From positions 1-64,000 of the forward strand of contig NZ_JAPUVQ010000143.1 of assembly GCF_029255145.1 (NCBI RefSeq): DNA of 64,000 bases, read 5' to 3'. The notes beneath the pieces were generated by a model. It was not told the origin of the DNA, made no database searches, and was given only the letters and a program-made list of their open reading frames with translations. Below, in pieces: positions 8,329 through 17,818 of this stretch. Within the stretch, counting starts at the first letter, position 1, and the number at the start of each line of letters is the position of its first letter. The position numbers and the translations under genes were made by a program. Source of the DNA: Accumulibacter sp003538495 (GTDB lineage Bacteria; Pseudomonadota; Gammaproteobacteria; Burkholderiales; Rhodocyclaceae).

Positions 8329-8943
8329 TCATTTCCCCAGAAGCTCGTCGAGAAGTTTACGGCCGCGAATAACGATATCCTGGTGTTCACTTAACTGCCT
8401 TGTTGCTCCCGTAACCTTGAAATCCCAGTCGAGTTCGTATTCAAGCTTAGTAAAATATGACAACTGTAGCAGTGCAGCGAACTTGTCGTCGTGATTGAGG
8501 TTAACGTCCGCAAACCAACCATTGCAGACGGACGAATAGTAGGCAGAGTTGCCGCCGCGACTTGATCCAAGCGGGAAGAGAGAAAGCGGGTCTGGTGCAA
8601 AGCGCTTGCCGCGAGACCGGCTTCCTGCACGAGCGTGTCACTGGTCGTACTCCGACAGAACGCTTTTTCGATAACCGCAAAATTGGTTAACTAGCCAAAT
8701 GTAGACTTCTTTTCCGCTCTCGAAGAAGGCGGTCTGGCCGCGAAAAACCGCCGTTGTTGGCGTTCTGTCTCCGCCGTGCTTTTGAGATTTTTCGGAAAAG
8801 CGCTCGCGAAGTATTTCTTCGGCTACGCGAACATGCTCAAGCTTGTTCTTCGAAAGCGCGTTTGCCCGCATGGTCTTAAGTTGCTCGCGGGTAAGCTTTG
8901 GGTCACTGGAAATTTTCGAGAAGCGTTCGATGTCCATAGCCAC
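8329..8943 (-). pseudogene. Hypothetical protein gene with a single internal stop codon
   Basis: One continuous frame of 205 codons runs from ATG 8943 to TGA 8329-8331, broken only by TGA at 8638-8640. The first 101 residues (MDIERFSKISSDPKLTREQL...) and the part after the stop (RGGNSAYYSSVCNGWF, KLEYELDWDFKV, IRGRKLLDELLGK) look like one protein of about 204 aa. A one-base change such as CGA to TGA would explain the break. The upstream half alone is 101 aa and could still be made. I do not recognise the family. Codon use is more AT-rich than in neighbours, which suggests transfer. Confidence 0.65.
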
Positions 8944-8962
8944 AGAGTTCTAACGTAGTGTT

Positions 8963-9175
8963 CTAGAGGTTTGCCCGCAGCAGTTCGGTCGGGCGGGGCA
9001 AATGATCGCTGCGATCGGGATGGCGCTCGATATACAACCGGTGCGCAGCGACCACCAGGGCGTGAACCTCGTCACTGTCCAGGGCGGGAAAGTTCTCGCG
9101 CACGACGCGGTACGCCAGATGTTCGAGCGACTGCCCGGCCCACCCCTGCTGCGGGTCGAAGAACGGCTCGATCAT
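8963..9175 (-). CDS. Small hypothetical protein downstream of the acyl-CoA ligase
   Basis: 70 aa, starting MIEPFFDPQQGWAGQSLEHLAY; acidic and probably helical, with no signal peptide or membrane segment. It begins about 90 bp after the acyl-CoA ligase and in the same direction, so it may be the last gene of the glc transcript. The IERHPDR segment near the end looks like soluble protein. I do not recognise a family; coding status rests on composition and position. Confidence 0.55.
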   Translation of the reverse strand: MIEPFFDPQQGWAGQSLEHLAYRVVRENFPALDSDEVHALVVAAHRLYIERHPDRSDHLPRPTELLRANL

Positions 9176-9265
9176 CGCAAACGCGTCAACGAAAGCGGCA
9201 CGCAGACCGAGCCTGTGCCGCCGCTCGGGCTGCTCCCGGCTGTTCGCTCAAGCGCTCCACCTGCT

Positions 9266-10945
9266 TCATCGTTGTCCCGGCTCTCCAGCATTCACCAACC
9301 TTCCCTCTTCGCGAGCACGCAATAGGCGCCGCTGAACTTTTCCGGTAGTGGTCATCGGCAGCGCATCGACGAATTCTATCGCTTTCGGCGTCTCGTAGGG
9401 TGCCAGATGCCGGCTCACCTGCTGCTGCAGTTCGTCTACCAGCCCCCGGCTGCCAGCGACGCCGGCTTGCAGGACGACAAAGGCCTTGACCAGCGTTCCG
9501 CGAAGGTCGTCCGGTACGCCGATCACCGCACAGTTGGCGACCGCCGGATGCTTGAGCAGGCAGTTCTCGATCTCGGACGGGCCGATACGATAACCGCCAC
9601 TGTTGAAGACGTCGTCGGCACGCCCCTGGTACCACAGGTCGCCGTCGCCATCGACCTTCGCCAGGTCGCCGGTCAGCCCCCAGCCGTCACCGACGAACTT
9701 CGCTGCCGTTGCCTCGGGATTCTGCCAGTAGCCAAGCATGATCACCGGATCGTCCTCGCCCTGGCACTGGCGGTGGACGGCAACCTCACCAAGCTCGCCC
9801 GGTGGCAGGACCTGGCCTTGGTCGTCCACCACCGCTACGCGGTGCCCCGGATAGGCCCTGCCCATCGCCCCCGGCTTCGCCGGCCATCGCGAAGCGCAAT
9901 TGCCGACGACGTAATTCATTTCAGTCTGCCCGAACATCTCGTTGATCGTCACCCCGAGCCTTTCCTTCGCCCAATGAAAGACCGCTTCACCGACCGGCTC
10001 GCCGGCGCTCATGATCGTCCGCAGGTCGAGATCGTACTTCGCCTTCGGCTCGGGCACCGCCTTCATCATCATCTTCAAGGCGGTCGGAAAGAGGAAGGTA
10101 TTGCGGATCGCGTATTTCTCGATCAGGGCAAAGGCTTTGCCAGGGTCGAAGCGGCCCTTGTAGGCCAGCAAGGGCATCCCGAAGTGCCAGGTCGGCAGCA
10201 GCACGTCCCACAGGCCGCCGGTCCACGCCCAGTCGGCCGGCGACCAGAACATGTCGCGCGCCTGCGGGAAGGAGTCATGCGAGCAGACGTAACCGCTGAG
10301 ATTGCCGAGCAGCGTCCGGTGCGCCATCAGCGCGCCCTTCGGCTTGCCGGTCGTGCCGCTGGTATAGATGATCATCGCCGGGTCGTCGGCTGCGGTAAGC
10401 GTCGGCGTGTAGCGCGTCGACGCCAGTTCGAGCACTTCCGCCCAGCGCTTGATGCCGTCACCGGTCGCCGCGCCGACGCCAAGGATATGTCTTAACGCCG
10501 GCAGCCGGTGGCGAATCTCCTGCACCCTCGGCAGCGTCGTTTCATCGACAATGGCCAGGTGCGCGCCGGCGTCGCCAAGCCGGTACTCCAGTGCATCCGG
10601 CCCGAAGAGGTGCGACAGCGGTACCGCCAGCGCGCCCATTTGATAGATCGCGACATGCGCGATGGCTGTCTCCGGGCATTGTGGCAGGAGGATCGCGATG
10701 CGGTCGCCAGGCAGCGTGCCGAGAGCTGCCAGCACGTTTGAAAGGCGGTTTGCCGCGCGCTGGATGTCCCAGAAGGTATGCGCGGACGTGAAGCCGCTCT
10801 CGTCCTCGTAGTACAGCGCAAAGCGGCTGCGATCCTCGGCCCAGCGGCCGCAGACGTCGACCCCGATGTTGAAATGCTCGGGTACCTGCCAGCGGAAGTT
10901 CCGGCAAAGTTCCGCATAGCTGCCGGCCTGATTGGCCATCTTCAT
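9266..10945 (-). CDS. AMP-dependent acyl-CoA ligase (acetyl/medium-chain acyl-CoA synthetase type)
   Basis: 559 aa; the ATG at 10945 is preceded by GGGGGAGAGCG. Adenylate-forming motifs are present: A3 P-loop IIYTSGTTGKPKGA (about 190-203), A5 NEMFGQTEMNY, A7 GLTGDLAKVDGDGDLWYQGR, A8 DVFNSGGYRIGPSEIE and A10 lysine in LPMTTTGKVQRR. It would convert a carboxylate, ATP and CoA to acyl-CoA via acyl-AMP. The architecture is like Acs/ACSM-type enzymes rather than long-chain FadD. It follows glcF by 39 bp in the same direction, so it is probably co-transcribed with the glycolate oxidase genes, where it could activate acetate, propionate or a related acid. The true substrate cannot be read from the sequence. 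Confidence 0.88.
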   Translation of the reverse strand: MKMANQAGSYAELCRNFRWQVPEHFNIGVDVCGRWAEDRSRFALYYEDESGFTSAHTFWDIQRAANRLSNVLAALGTLPGDRIAILLPQCPETAIAHVAIYQMGALAVPLSHLFGPDALEYRLGDAGAHLAIVDETTLPRVQEIRHRLPALRHILGVGAATGDGIKRWAEVLELASTRYTPTLTAADDPAMIIYTSGTTGKPKGALMAHRTLLGNLSGYVCSHDSFPQARDMFWSPADWAWTGGLWDVLLPTWHFGMPLLAYKGRFDPGKAFALIEKYAIRNTFLFPTALKMMMKAVPEPKAKYDLDLRTIMSAGEPVGEAVFHWAKERLGVTINEMFGQTEMNYVVGNCASRWPAKPGAMGRAYPGHRVAVVDDQGQVLPPGELGEVAVHRQCQGEDDPVIMLGYWQNPEATAAKFVGDGWGLTGDLAKVDGDGDLWYQGRADDVFNSGGYRIGPSEIENCLLKHPAVANCAVIGVPDDLRGTLVKAFVVLQAGVAGSRGLVDELQQQVSRHLAPYETPKAIEFVDALPMTTTGKVQRRLLRAREEGRLVNAGEPGQR

Positions 10946-10984
10946 CGCTCTCCCCCAGCCGGGCCCAGAAACCCTGCGGGCGAC

Positions 10985-12238
10985 TCAGGAGCCGCCGCTC
11001 AAACGCTCGTCGATCAACTCGATCCAGTGCCGCACCGGCAGCTGGCTACCACCTTGCAGGTGCGTCTGACAGCCGATATTGGCGGTTACCAGAACCGCCG
11101 GCGAACCGGCTTGCATGGCGGCCAGCTTATTATCACGCAGCTGCTCGGCGAGCACCGGCTGGCTGATCGAATAGGTGCCCGCGGAACCGCAGCACAGGTG
11201 TGGATCGGCCACCGGCGAGAGCTGATAGCCGGCGGCAGCAAGCAGAACCTCGACGACGCCGCGGATCTTCTGTGCGTGTTGCAGCGTGCAGGGCGAGTGG
11301 AAGGCGACGCGCTGACCGGCGGTGGCGCTGGCCTGGCGCAGCAATGCCTCGAGCTGATCACCTTCGGCAGCCAATACCTCGGAGGCATCGCGCGTCATGG
11401 CCGCGATGCGGGCGGCCTTGTCGGCATAGACCGGATCGTCTTTGAGCAAATTGCCGTACTCGCGCACGTGCTCACCACAGCCGGAGGCAGTCATCACGAA
11501 TCCCTCGACGCGCCCGCTCTCGACATCGGGCCACCAGGCGTCGATCACCTGCCGCATGTCGTCGAGCGCCTTCTGCTGCGCGTGCAGGTGATAGCGCAGC
11601 GCACCGCAGCAGTTGGCAGCGGGCGCCTCGAGCAACTCGATCCCAAGCCGGTCGAGCACCCGCGCCGTCGCCGCATTGGTATTGGGAGTCAGGATCGGCT
11701 GCACGCAACCGGCCAGGGCAATCATCCGGCGCCGGTGCCCCGCCGGCCGCGGCCAGGGTCTGGCCGGACCGCCGGCGACCGTCGGCACCTTGGCCGCCAG
11801 TGCCGCCGGCAGCAGCGGCCGCATCCAGCGGCCGATGGTCACTGCCGGCCGGAAAATCCAGCGCCGGGGCAACGCCTCACAGAGCAGGAAACGCGTCGCC
11901 CGGACGACGAAGGGGCGTGGCACGCGCTGCTCGACGACCTCGCGGCCGATCTCCAGCAGGCGGTGGTACTTGACGCCCGATGGACAGGTCGTTTCGCAGG
12001 CCCGGCAACTCAGGCAGCGATCGAGGTGAAGCTGCGTCCGCTCGGTGACCGGCTGCCCTTCGAGCATCTGCTTGATCAGGTAGATTCTCCCACGTGGCCC
12101 GTCGAGTTCGTCGCCGAGCAACTGGAAAGTCGGACAAGTGGCGGTGCAGAAGCCACAGTGCACGCAGGTACGCAGGATGGCGTCAGCTTCGTGACCGGCC
12201 GGCGTGTCCTTGATGAAATCAGCGAGATTGGTTTGCAT
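10985..12238 (-). CDS. glcF: Glycolate oxidase iron-sulfur subunit GlcF
   Basis: 417 aa from ATG 12238, beginning MQTNLADFIKDTPAG; a farther upstream start would overlap glcE for no reason. Two 4Fe-4S motifs lie at the N-terminus: CVHCGFCTATCP (about 22) and CLSCRACETTCP. The C-terminal two-thirds carries the CCG domains (NCCGALRYH and LCCGSAGTYS). GlcF passes electrons from the FAD subunits GlcD/GlcE to the respiratory chain during oxidation of glycolate or another 2-hydroxy acid to the 2-oxo acid. It starts 13 nt after glcE ends, in an operon glcD-glcE-glcF. Confidence 0.95.
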   Translation of the reverse strand: MQTNLADFIKDTPAGHEADAILRTCVHCGFCTATCPTFQLLGDELDGPRGRIYLIKQMLEGQPVTERTQLHLDRCLSCRACETTCPSGVKYHRLLEIGREVVEQRVPRPFVVRATRFLLCEALPRRWIFRPAVTIGRWMRPLLPAALAAKVPTVAGGPARPWPRPAGHRRRMIALAGCVQPILTPNTNAATARVLDRLGIELLEAPAANCCGALRYHLHAQQKALDDMRQVIDAWWPDVESGRVEGFVMTASGCGEHVREYGNLLKDDPVYADKAARIAAMTRDASEVLAAEGDQLEALLRQASATAGQRVAFHSPCTLQHAQKIRGVVEVLLAAAGYQLSPVADPHLCCGSAGTYSISQPVLAEQLRDNKLAAMQAGSPAVLVTANIGCQTHLQGGSQLPVRHWIELIDERLSGGS

Positions 12239-12251
12239 GCTCAGCGGACTC

Positions 12252-13319
12252 TCATAGTTCCGGATACATCCGGCCACGGTTGAACACCCCTTGCGGATCG
12301 AAGGCGTGCTTCAGATTGCGATGAATTCGTGCCAGCGGCGCGGTCAACGGCTGGAATACGCCGGCCGCGGCCTTCAGTGTATCGTCGCCACGGAACAGCG
12401 TCGCATGCCCACCGGCCTTGACCGCAGCCGCGCGGATCGCCCCGGCATCGCCCGTACGCAGCCAGCGCTGGGCGCCGCCCCATTCGATCAGCGTCGGCCC
12501 CAGCGCCATCGGCGGCGCCACCGATGGCAGCGAGAGACGCCATAGCGGCGCGTCACCGGCAAAGAAGGCATGCGTCTGCTCGCGTAACGACTGCCAGAAA
12601 GCCGTTGCATCGGCGTCCGCCAGGTCGTCGCCGGCCAGCGTCCGTTGCGCCGCCTGCACGGCCGCCGTCGCCCCCGACAGCCGCAGGGTCAGCACGCTAT
12701 CGTGCCAGGCCGAGGCAGAGATCGGCAATGGCCGGCCACCCCACTGATTGAGCCTGCCCAGCGCAGCCGCTTCATCGACCGCAAAGCGCACGCTCTTTTC
12801 GGCCACTGGCAGCGGCAGCACCTTCAGCGAGACCTCCAGCACCACCCCCAGCGTCCCAAGGCTGCCGGCGAGTAGCCGCGGCACATCGTAACCGGCCACA
12901 TTCTTCATTACCTGCCCGCCAAAGGAGAGTTCCTCGCCGGCACCGCTCAACAATCTGGCGCCGAGAACGAAATCGCGCAGCGCACCGACCGCCTGCCGAC
13001 GCGGCCCGGACAGGCCGCTGGCGAGCATCCCGCCAACGGTTGCCGACGGCCCGAAATGCGGCGGTTCGAAAGCCAGCCACTGACCCTTCTCGGCCAGCGC
13101 CGCCGCCAGTTCGACGAGCGGTGTTCCGGCGCGCGCGGTGACCACCAGTTCCGTCGGTTCGTAGGCGACGATACCGCGGTGACCGCGGACATCGAGGCGC
13201 TCGCCTTGTTCCGGCCCCCCGTAGAAGGATTTGCTGCCGCCGCCACGAATCGCCAGCATGCGCCCGGACTTGGCCGCGTCGGCGATCTGACCGATCCAGT
13301 TTTCGATCAATGTGCTCAT
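12252..13319 (-). CDS. glcE: Glycolate oxidase FAD-binding subunit GlcE
   Basis: 355 aa starting MSTLIENWIGQIADA at 13319, where its ATG overlaps the glcD stop (TGATG). The FAD-binding type 4 (VAO/PCMH) domain is in the N-terminal half: LAIRGGGSKSFYG, the ATVGGMLASGLSGPRRQA cofactor loop and GQVMKNVAGYDVPRLLAGSLG. It lacks the large C-terminal cap of GlcD, as expected for GlcE. It is an accessory FAD subunit of the glycolate dehydrogenase complex and is needed for activity in E. coli. Translational coupling to glcD supports stoichiometric synthesis. Confidence 0.95.
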   Translation of the reverse strand: MSTLIENWIGQIADAAKSGRMLAIRGGGSKSFYGGPEQGERLDVRGHRGIVAYEPTELVVTARAGTPLVELAAALAEKGQWLAFEPPHFGPSATVGGMLASGLSGPRRQAVGALRDFVLGARLLSGAGEELSFGGQVMKNVAGYDVPRLLAGSLGTLGVVLEVSLKVLPLPVAEKSVRFAVDEAAALGRLNQWGGRPLPISASAWHDSVLTLRLSGATAAVQAAQRTLAGDDLADADATAFWQSLREQTHAFFAGDAPLWRLSLPSVAPPMALGPTLIEWGGAQRWLRTGDAGAIRAAAVKAGGHATLFRGDDTLKAAAGVFQPLTAPLARIHRNLKHAFDPQGVFNRGRMYPEL

Positions 13320-14800
13320 CAGAACCTCGGCGAAATAGCCGCGCCGCCGGCGCGGGCCTGGGTGTATTCGCGACAACGGGCCAGCGTCGGCACGCCCTTG
13401 CCGGGGTTGAGCAGGCCGTGCTCGTCGAAAGACTTCTTGAGCCGGTGGAAAGCGGCGATTTCGGCCAGCGTGAATTGCTCGGCCATGACATCGATCTTCT
13501 CGATACCGACGCCGTGCTCGCCGGTAATGGTGCCGCCCAAGCGGACCGACAGTTGGAGGATGGCGGCGCCGAAGGCCGCCGCGCGCTCGAGTTCTCCCGG
13601 CTGGTTGGCGTCGTACATGATCAATGGATGCAGATTGCCGTCACCGGCGTGAAAAACGTTGGCGCAGCGCAGGGCGTACTTCTCCGACAGGGTGTTGATC
13701 GCGTCCAGCATCTCGGCCAGACGCTTGCGCGGAATCGTTCCGTCCATGCACAGGTAGTCGGGGGTGATTCGGCCAACCGCCGGGAACGCCGCCTTGCGCC
13801 CCGCCCAGAACTTGAGGCGCTCGGCTTCGTTCTGCGAGACGCGAATCCCGGCCGCGCCGCTCGCTTCCAGCACCGCCGTCATCCGGCCGATCTCCTCGGC
13901 GACTTCTTCCGGGGTGCCATCCGACTCGCAGAGCAGGATCGCCTCGGCATCCATGTCGTAGCCCGCGTTGACATAGGGCTCAACGGCGTGAATCGCCTTC
14001 TTGTCCATCATTTCCAGGCCGGCGGGAATGATCCCGGCGGCGATGATGCTGGCGACCGCATCGCCGGCCCGCCGCACGTCGGCGAAGGAGGCGATCACCA
14101 CCTGCGCCAGCTCGGGCTTGGGGGTCAGCTTGACGGTCACCTCGGTGATCATCGCCAGCAGTCCTTCCGAGCCGTTGAGCAGCGCCAGCAGGTCGTAGCC
14201 TGGCGCATCGAGCGCGGCATTGCCGAACTCGACGACATCGCCCTCAATGGTCAGGCCGCGCACGCGCAAGACGTTGTGCACGGTCAGCCCGTATTTCAGG
14301 CAATGCACACCACCCGCATTCTCGGCGACATTACCGCCAATGGTGCAGGCGATCTGCGACGAAGGATCGGGCGCATAGTAGAGACCGTACGGCGCCGCCG
14401 CCTCCGAGACCGACAGGTTGCGCACCCCCGGCTGGACGACCGCCGTCCGCGCCAGCGGGTCCACGCTGATGATCTTCTTGAGCTTGGCCAGCGAGACCAG
14501 AACACCGTCGGAATGCGGCGTCGCCCCGCCCGAGAGGCCAGTGGCGGCACCCCGCGGCACCACCGGCGCGCGCAGCTCGTGACATACCCTGAGGATTGCC
14601 TGCGTCTGCGCTTCATCCTCCGGCAGGGCGACCAGCAGCGGCAACTGCCGATAGGCGGTGAGCCCGTCGCAGTCGTAGGGCCGCATGTCCTCTTCCTCGG
14701 CGAGCAGCGCGTGCTCTGGCAGTAGCTCGCGCAATCGAGCTGTCAGAGCCTGCCGGTCGAACGTGAAGCGCCGCTCGGCAACGGTGGTTTCCATGCTCAT
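13319..14800 (-). CDS. glcD: Glycolate oxidase FAD-linked catalytic subunit GlcD
   Basis: 493 aa. The N-terminal FAD-binding type 4 domain has VVPRGAATGLSGGATP (about 78) and IACTIGGNVAENAGG. The C-terminal FAD-oxidase cap has NVFHAGDGNLHPLIMYD and GTITGEHGVGIEK, which hold the metal and substrate residues of the GlcD/D-lactate dehydrogenase family. Length is usual for GlcD (about 495-500). The reaction is glycolate to glyoxylate with electrons passed to GlcE/GlcF. The D-lactate dehydrogenase alternative is less likely because glcE and glcF follow. A FadR-family regulator gene ends 64 bp upstream in the same direction and probably controls the operon. Confidence 0.95.
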   Translation of the reverse strand: MSMETTVAERRFTFDRQALTARLRELLPEHALLAEEEDMRPYDCDGLTAYRQLPLLVALPEDEAQTQAILRVCHELRAPVVPRGAATGLSGGATPHSDGVLVSLAKLKKIISVDPLARTAVVQPGVRNLSVSEAAAPYGLYYAPDPSSQIACTIGGNVAENAGGVHCLKYGLTVHNVLRVRGLTIEGDVVEFGNAALDAPGYDLLALLNGSEGLLAMITEVTVKLTPKPELAQVVIASFADVRRAGDAVASIIAAGIIPAGLEMMDKKAIHAVEPYVNAGYDMDAEAILLCESDGTPEEVAEEIGRMTAVLEASGAAGIRVSQNEAERLKFWAGRKAAFPAVGRITPDYLCMDGTIPRKRLAEMLDAINTLSEKYALRCANVFHAGDGNLHPLIMYDANQPGELERAAAFGAAILQLSVRLGGTITGEHGVGIEKIDVMAEQFTLAEIAAFHRLKKSFDEHGLLNPGKGVPTLARCREYTQARAGGAAISPRF

Positions 14801-14864
14801 GGACTTTCCTCAGACGACGTGGTTGGTGACTACGGTGAAGCGCGCGTCAGGATGGCGGCACTGC

Positions 14865-15653
14865 TTAGCGGCGATCACTGCTGCGCTCGCTGATCAGATC
14901 GTCGGCCAGTTCGATACCCACCCGCAGCGCTGCGCAGCGCACGTGCTCGTGGGCATTACGACGCGCGCCACGGGGGTCGCCGGCGGCGACCGACTCGAAG
15001 ATCCGCCGGTGCTCGGTCTGCGCCTCCTCAGGCAAGACGCCGTTGCGCCCTGGCATGGTCCACGCCAGGCGCCGCGACTCGGAAAAGTGGCGACCGAGGA
15101 ATTCCAGCAGGCGATGCGCGTAGCTGTTATGGGTTGCGGCGGCGATCGCCAGATGAAAATCGTCATCGGCTTCCGAGCCATCGCTGCCGGTCGCCAGCGC
15201 ATCGTCCATCGCCTGCAGGAAGCACCGTATCGCGGTCACGTCGGCCGGCAGCCGACGGCGGGCAGCGAGTTCGGCAATCGAACTTTCGACCATCGCGCGC
15301 AATTCGAAGATCTCGCGCAACTCGGCCAGCGCCGGGCCGTCTCCCTGCCAGAAGCGGAGGTTCAGACTCTTTGGCGCCAGCGCGACGAAGGCCCCCGCGC
15401 CCTGCCGCGTCTCGACGCGGCCGTCGGCCTTGAGTCGCGCCACGGCTTCGCGAACCACGGCGCGGCTGACGCCGAAGGTTTCGGCCAACACTTTTTCGAC
15501 GGGCAGACGCTCACCGGGTTTGATCTCGCCGCGCGCGATCTTCCCTTCGAGGGCCATCGACACCTCCTCGCTCAGGCGAGGCCGGCGAGCAATTTCCTTC
15601 AGATCGTTGTGCATCAGTTCGTTGGTGACCATGGCGATCCGGTTGTCTGACAA
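14865..15653 (-). CDS. GntR-family (FadR/FCD) transcriptional regulator, GlcC-like
   Basis: 262 aa. The N-terminal winged helix-turn-helix reads SEEVSMALEGKIARGEIKPGERLP and FGVSRAVVREAVARLKADG (split here for length). The C-terminal FCD ligand domain has the metal residues in ADDDFHLAIAAATHN, RLLEFLGRHF and TEHRRIFESVAAGD. Members of this branch include GlcC, LldR and PdhR, which sense 2-hydroxy or 2-oxo acids. It directly precedes glcDEF, so control of glycolate oxidation is the obvious inference. ATG starts at 15653 and 15632 are both possible. Confidence 0.88.
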   Translation of the reverse strand: MSDNRIAMVTNELMHNDLKEIARRPRLSEEVSMALEGKIARGEIKPGERLPVEKVLAETFGVSRAVVREAVARLKADGRVETRQGAGAFVALAPKSLNLRFWQGDGPALAELREIFELRAMVESSIAELAARRRLPADVTAIRCFLQAMDDALATGSDGSEADDDFHLAIAAATHNSYAHRLLEFLGRHFSESRRLAWTMPGRNGVLPEEAQTEHRRIFESVAAGDPRGARRNAHEHVRCAALRVGIELADDLISERSSDRR

Positions 15654-15845
15654 CTTCGCGGCAGAATACTACAAGCAGCGCCTGATGCAATACCTGCGAC
15701 CCACCCATCCAACGCTCACGCCTCCGACAGCGCCCGGGACGACCCGAATTGGCTTTCTGATACAATCGGCCGCTCGCTGCGACAGCCCCGGGGCCCGCTA
15801 CCAGCGGCAGCCGGCCTTGCTTGAACGAACCGTCGAGGTCACAGA

Positions 15846-17684
15846 ATGCAAGCTCTTGCCCATCTGAATCGCGTCTTGCCCGGACTGCAGCCCTTGCTCA
15901 AGTATCGTGCTGCCGACTTGCCATACGACTTGCGGGCCGGTCTGTCGGTGGCCGCGGTGGCCATTCCGATCGCCATCGCCTACGCCCAACTGGCCGGCTT
16001 CAGTCCGTCGACCGGCTTGTATGCCTCGATCCTGCCGATGGTGGTGTATGCCTTTGCCGGCACCTCGCGACAGCTGATCATCGGTCCCGACGCCGCCACC
16101 TGCGCGATGCTCGCCGCGGTGATCGCACCGCTGGCCGCTGGCAATAGCGGCCTCTACCTGACTTACGGCATCGCGCTGACGCTGCTGACCGGCGCCTTCT
16201 GCCTGGCGGCGAGCTTCCTTCGCCTCGGTGGCCTGGCAGACTTCCTGGCCAAACCGATCATCATTGGTCTGCTCAACGGCGTGTCGCTGACGATCCTGAT
16301 CGGCCAGGTCGGCAAGGTCCTCGGCAGCAAACCGGAAGCGACGCGTTTCTTCAAACAGCTGCTGGAGATCCCGCACCTGGTGCTCACAGCACACTGGCCA
16401 ACGGTCGTCCTGTCGATCTGCTGCGCGGCGGTGATGTTCTTCATGCCGCGTTATACCAAACGCGTGCCGGCGTCGCTGGCGACGATGATCATCGCCGGTC
16501 TGGCGGCTTTTCTGTTCGGGCTCGACAAGCATGGGGTGGCGCTGATCGGCCCGGTGGCCGGCGGCTTGCCCGATCTCGAATGGCCGGAACTGCACGTCGA
16601 CGTCGTCGGCGAAATCGCAGCGTCGGCGGCCGGTCTGGCTCTGGTGCTGTTCACCAGCGGCATGCTCACCGCGCGCAGTTTCGCCGAACGCAACGGCTAC
16701 GACATCGACGTGGACCGCGAATTCGCGGCCTTCGGTCTGGCCAACATTGTCTCGGCGCTGTCGCAGGGCTTTGCGGTCACCGGTGCCGATTCGCGCACTG
16801 CGGTCAGCGACTCGAATGGCGGTCGCACCCAGCTGGTCAGCATCATCGCCGCGCTGACGATTTCGCTGCTGCTGCTGGTCGGTACCGCTTCGCTGGCCTG
16901 GTTGCCGATTCCGGCACTCGGTGTCGTGCTGATGTTTGCCTCGTGGTCCTTGCTCGATTTTCAGGTTTTCAGGCGCTATCACCAGATTGAACGTTCGGCT
17001 CTGGTGCTCGGCGTGATCACCATGCTCGGTGTCCTCGCTTTCGGCGCCATCAAGGCAATCATGCTCGCCGTCGGCCTGGCCTTGTTGATGTTCATTCGTC
17101 GGGTGGCACGGCCCGACTGCGAAGAACTGGTCAATATTCCCGGCCGCTCGGGGCTGTACAACCACAAGCTGTTCCCGAATGCGGCAATCATCGATGGCCT
17201 GCTGTTGCTGCGCTTCTGTGGTCCTCTGGTCTTCTTCAACGCCAATCATTTCCGTGCGGAAGTGCATCGGGCGATCGCCCGCCAGCCCGCTCCCGTCGAG
17301 CGCGTGGTGCTCGACATGATCGCCATGACGGACGTCGACATCACCGGTATCGATACGCTGGAAAGGCTCGATGCGGAACTCGCGGCGAAGAACGTCACGC
17401 TGATCCTGGCGGGCCGGCAGATCGAGTTCGAGCAATGGCTGATCACCACCAAACACCCCGACGAGTCCCTGCAGCAGCGCGCGTTTCCAACCATGCGCCA
17501 AGCGATTCGCCATTGGCGGGTGCGTGAGGACCTGGACGTGGCCGCCGCAGAAACGGACGGCAGCGCCGACGAAACAGACGCGGCGGCCGCGGCGGCCGCG
17601 GCGGCAGGAGACCAGGACAACCCGCCGACGCCAGCGTCAGCTTCGGTCAATGCCCCGCGGGCACCCGGGCCGGCAGCCGGCTAG
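15846..17684 (+). CDS. SulP-family anion transporter with C-terminal STAS domain
   Basis: 612 aa, start ATG 15846. The transmembrane part (about 20-430) shows SulP signatures: GLSVAAVAIPIAIAYAQLAG, SPSTGLYASILPMVVYAFAG and the conserved FAVTGADSRTAVSDSNGG loop. The STAS domain (about 440-560) has VVLDMIAMTDVDITGIDTL and the final AFPTMRQAI. SulP proteins import sulfate, bicarbonate or dicarboxylates by symport or exchange; the substrate cannot be read here. The last ~50 residues are a low-complexity Ala/Asp/Pro tail encoded by GC-rich repeats (17580-17607), absent from most relatives. It is divergent from the GntR gene, with a 190-bp shared upstream region. Confidence 0.9.
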   Translation: MQALAHLNRVLPGLQPLLKYRAADLPYDLRAGLSVAAVAIPIAIAYAQLAGFSPSTGLYASILPMVVYAFAGTSRQLIIGPDAATCAMLAAVIAPLAAGNSGLYLTYGIALTLLTGAFCLAASFLRLGGLADFLAKPIIIGLLNGVSLTILIGQVGKVLGSKPEATRFFKQLLEIPHLVLTAHWPTVVLSICCAAVMFFMPRYTKRVPASLATMIIAGLAAFLFGLDKHGVALIGPVAGGLPDLEWPELHVDVVGEIAASAAGLALVLFTSGMLTARSFAERNGYDIDVDREFAAFGLANIVSALSQGFAVTGADSRTAVSDSNGGRTQLVSIIAALTISLLLLVGTASLAWLPIPALGVVLMFASWSLLDFQVFRRYHQIERSALVLGVITMLGVLAFGAIKAIMLAVGLALLMFIRRVARPDCEELVNIPGRSGLYNHKLFPNAAIIDGLLLLRFCGPLVFFNANHFRAEVHRAIARQPAPVERVVLDMIAMTDVDITGIDTLERLDAELAAKNVTLILAGRQIEFEQWLITTKHPDESLQQRAFPTMRQAIRHWRVREDLDVAAAETDGSADETDAAAAAAAAAGDQDNPPTPASASVNAPRAPGPAAG

Positions 17685-17818
17685 CGGATCGGACAGGAGC
17701 TCGGGGTGATGCGCTGTGGAGACGACTGAGAACGCGCCGGCCGCGGGCGCCCGTGAGCGGGACTCTGAACCGGGGCAACGCACGCCGACGGCCTGCGCAG
17801 GAAGCACCGGCAGGCGGG

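Noticed and set aside
15798..17513. A 571-codon minus-strand frame opposite the SulP gene
   Set aside because: The SulP reading has transmembrane and STAS motifs; the opposite frame has none.
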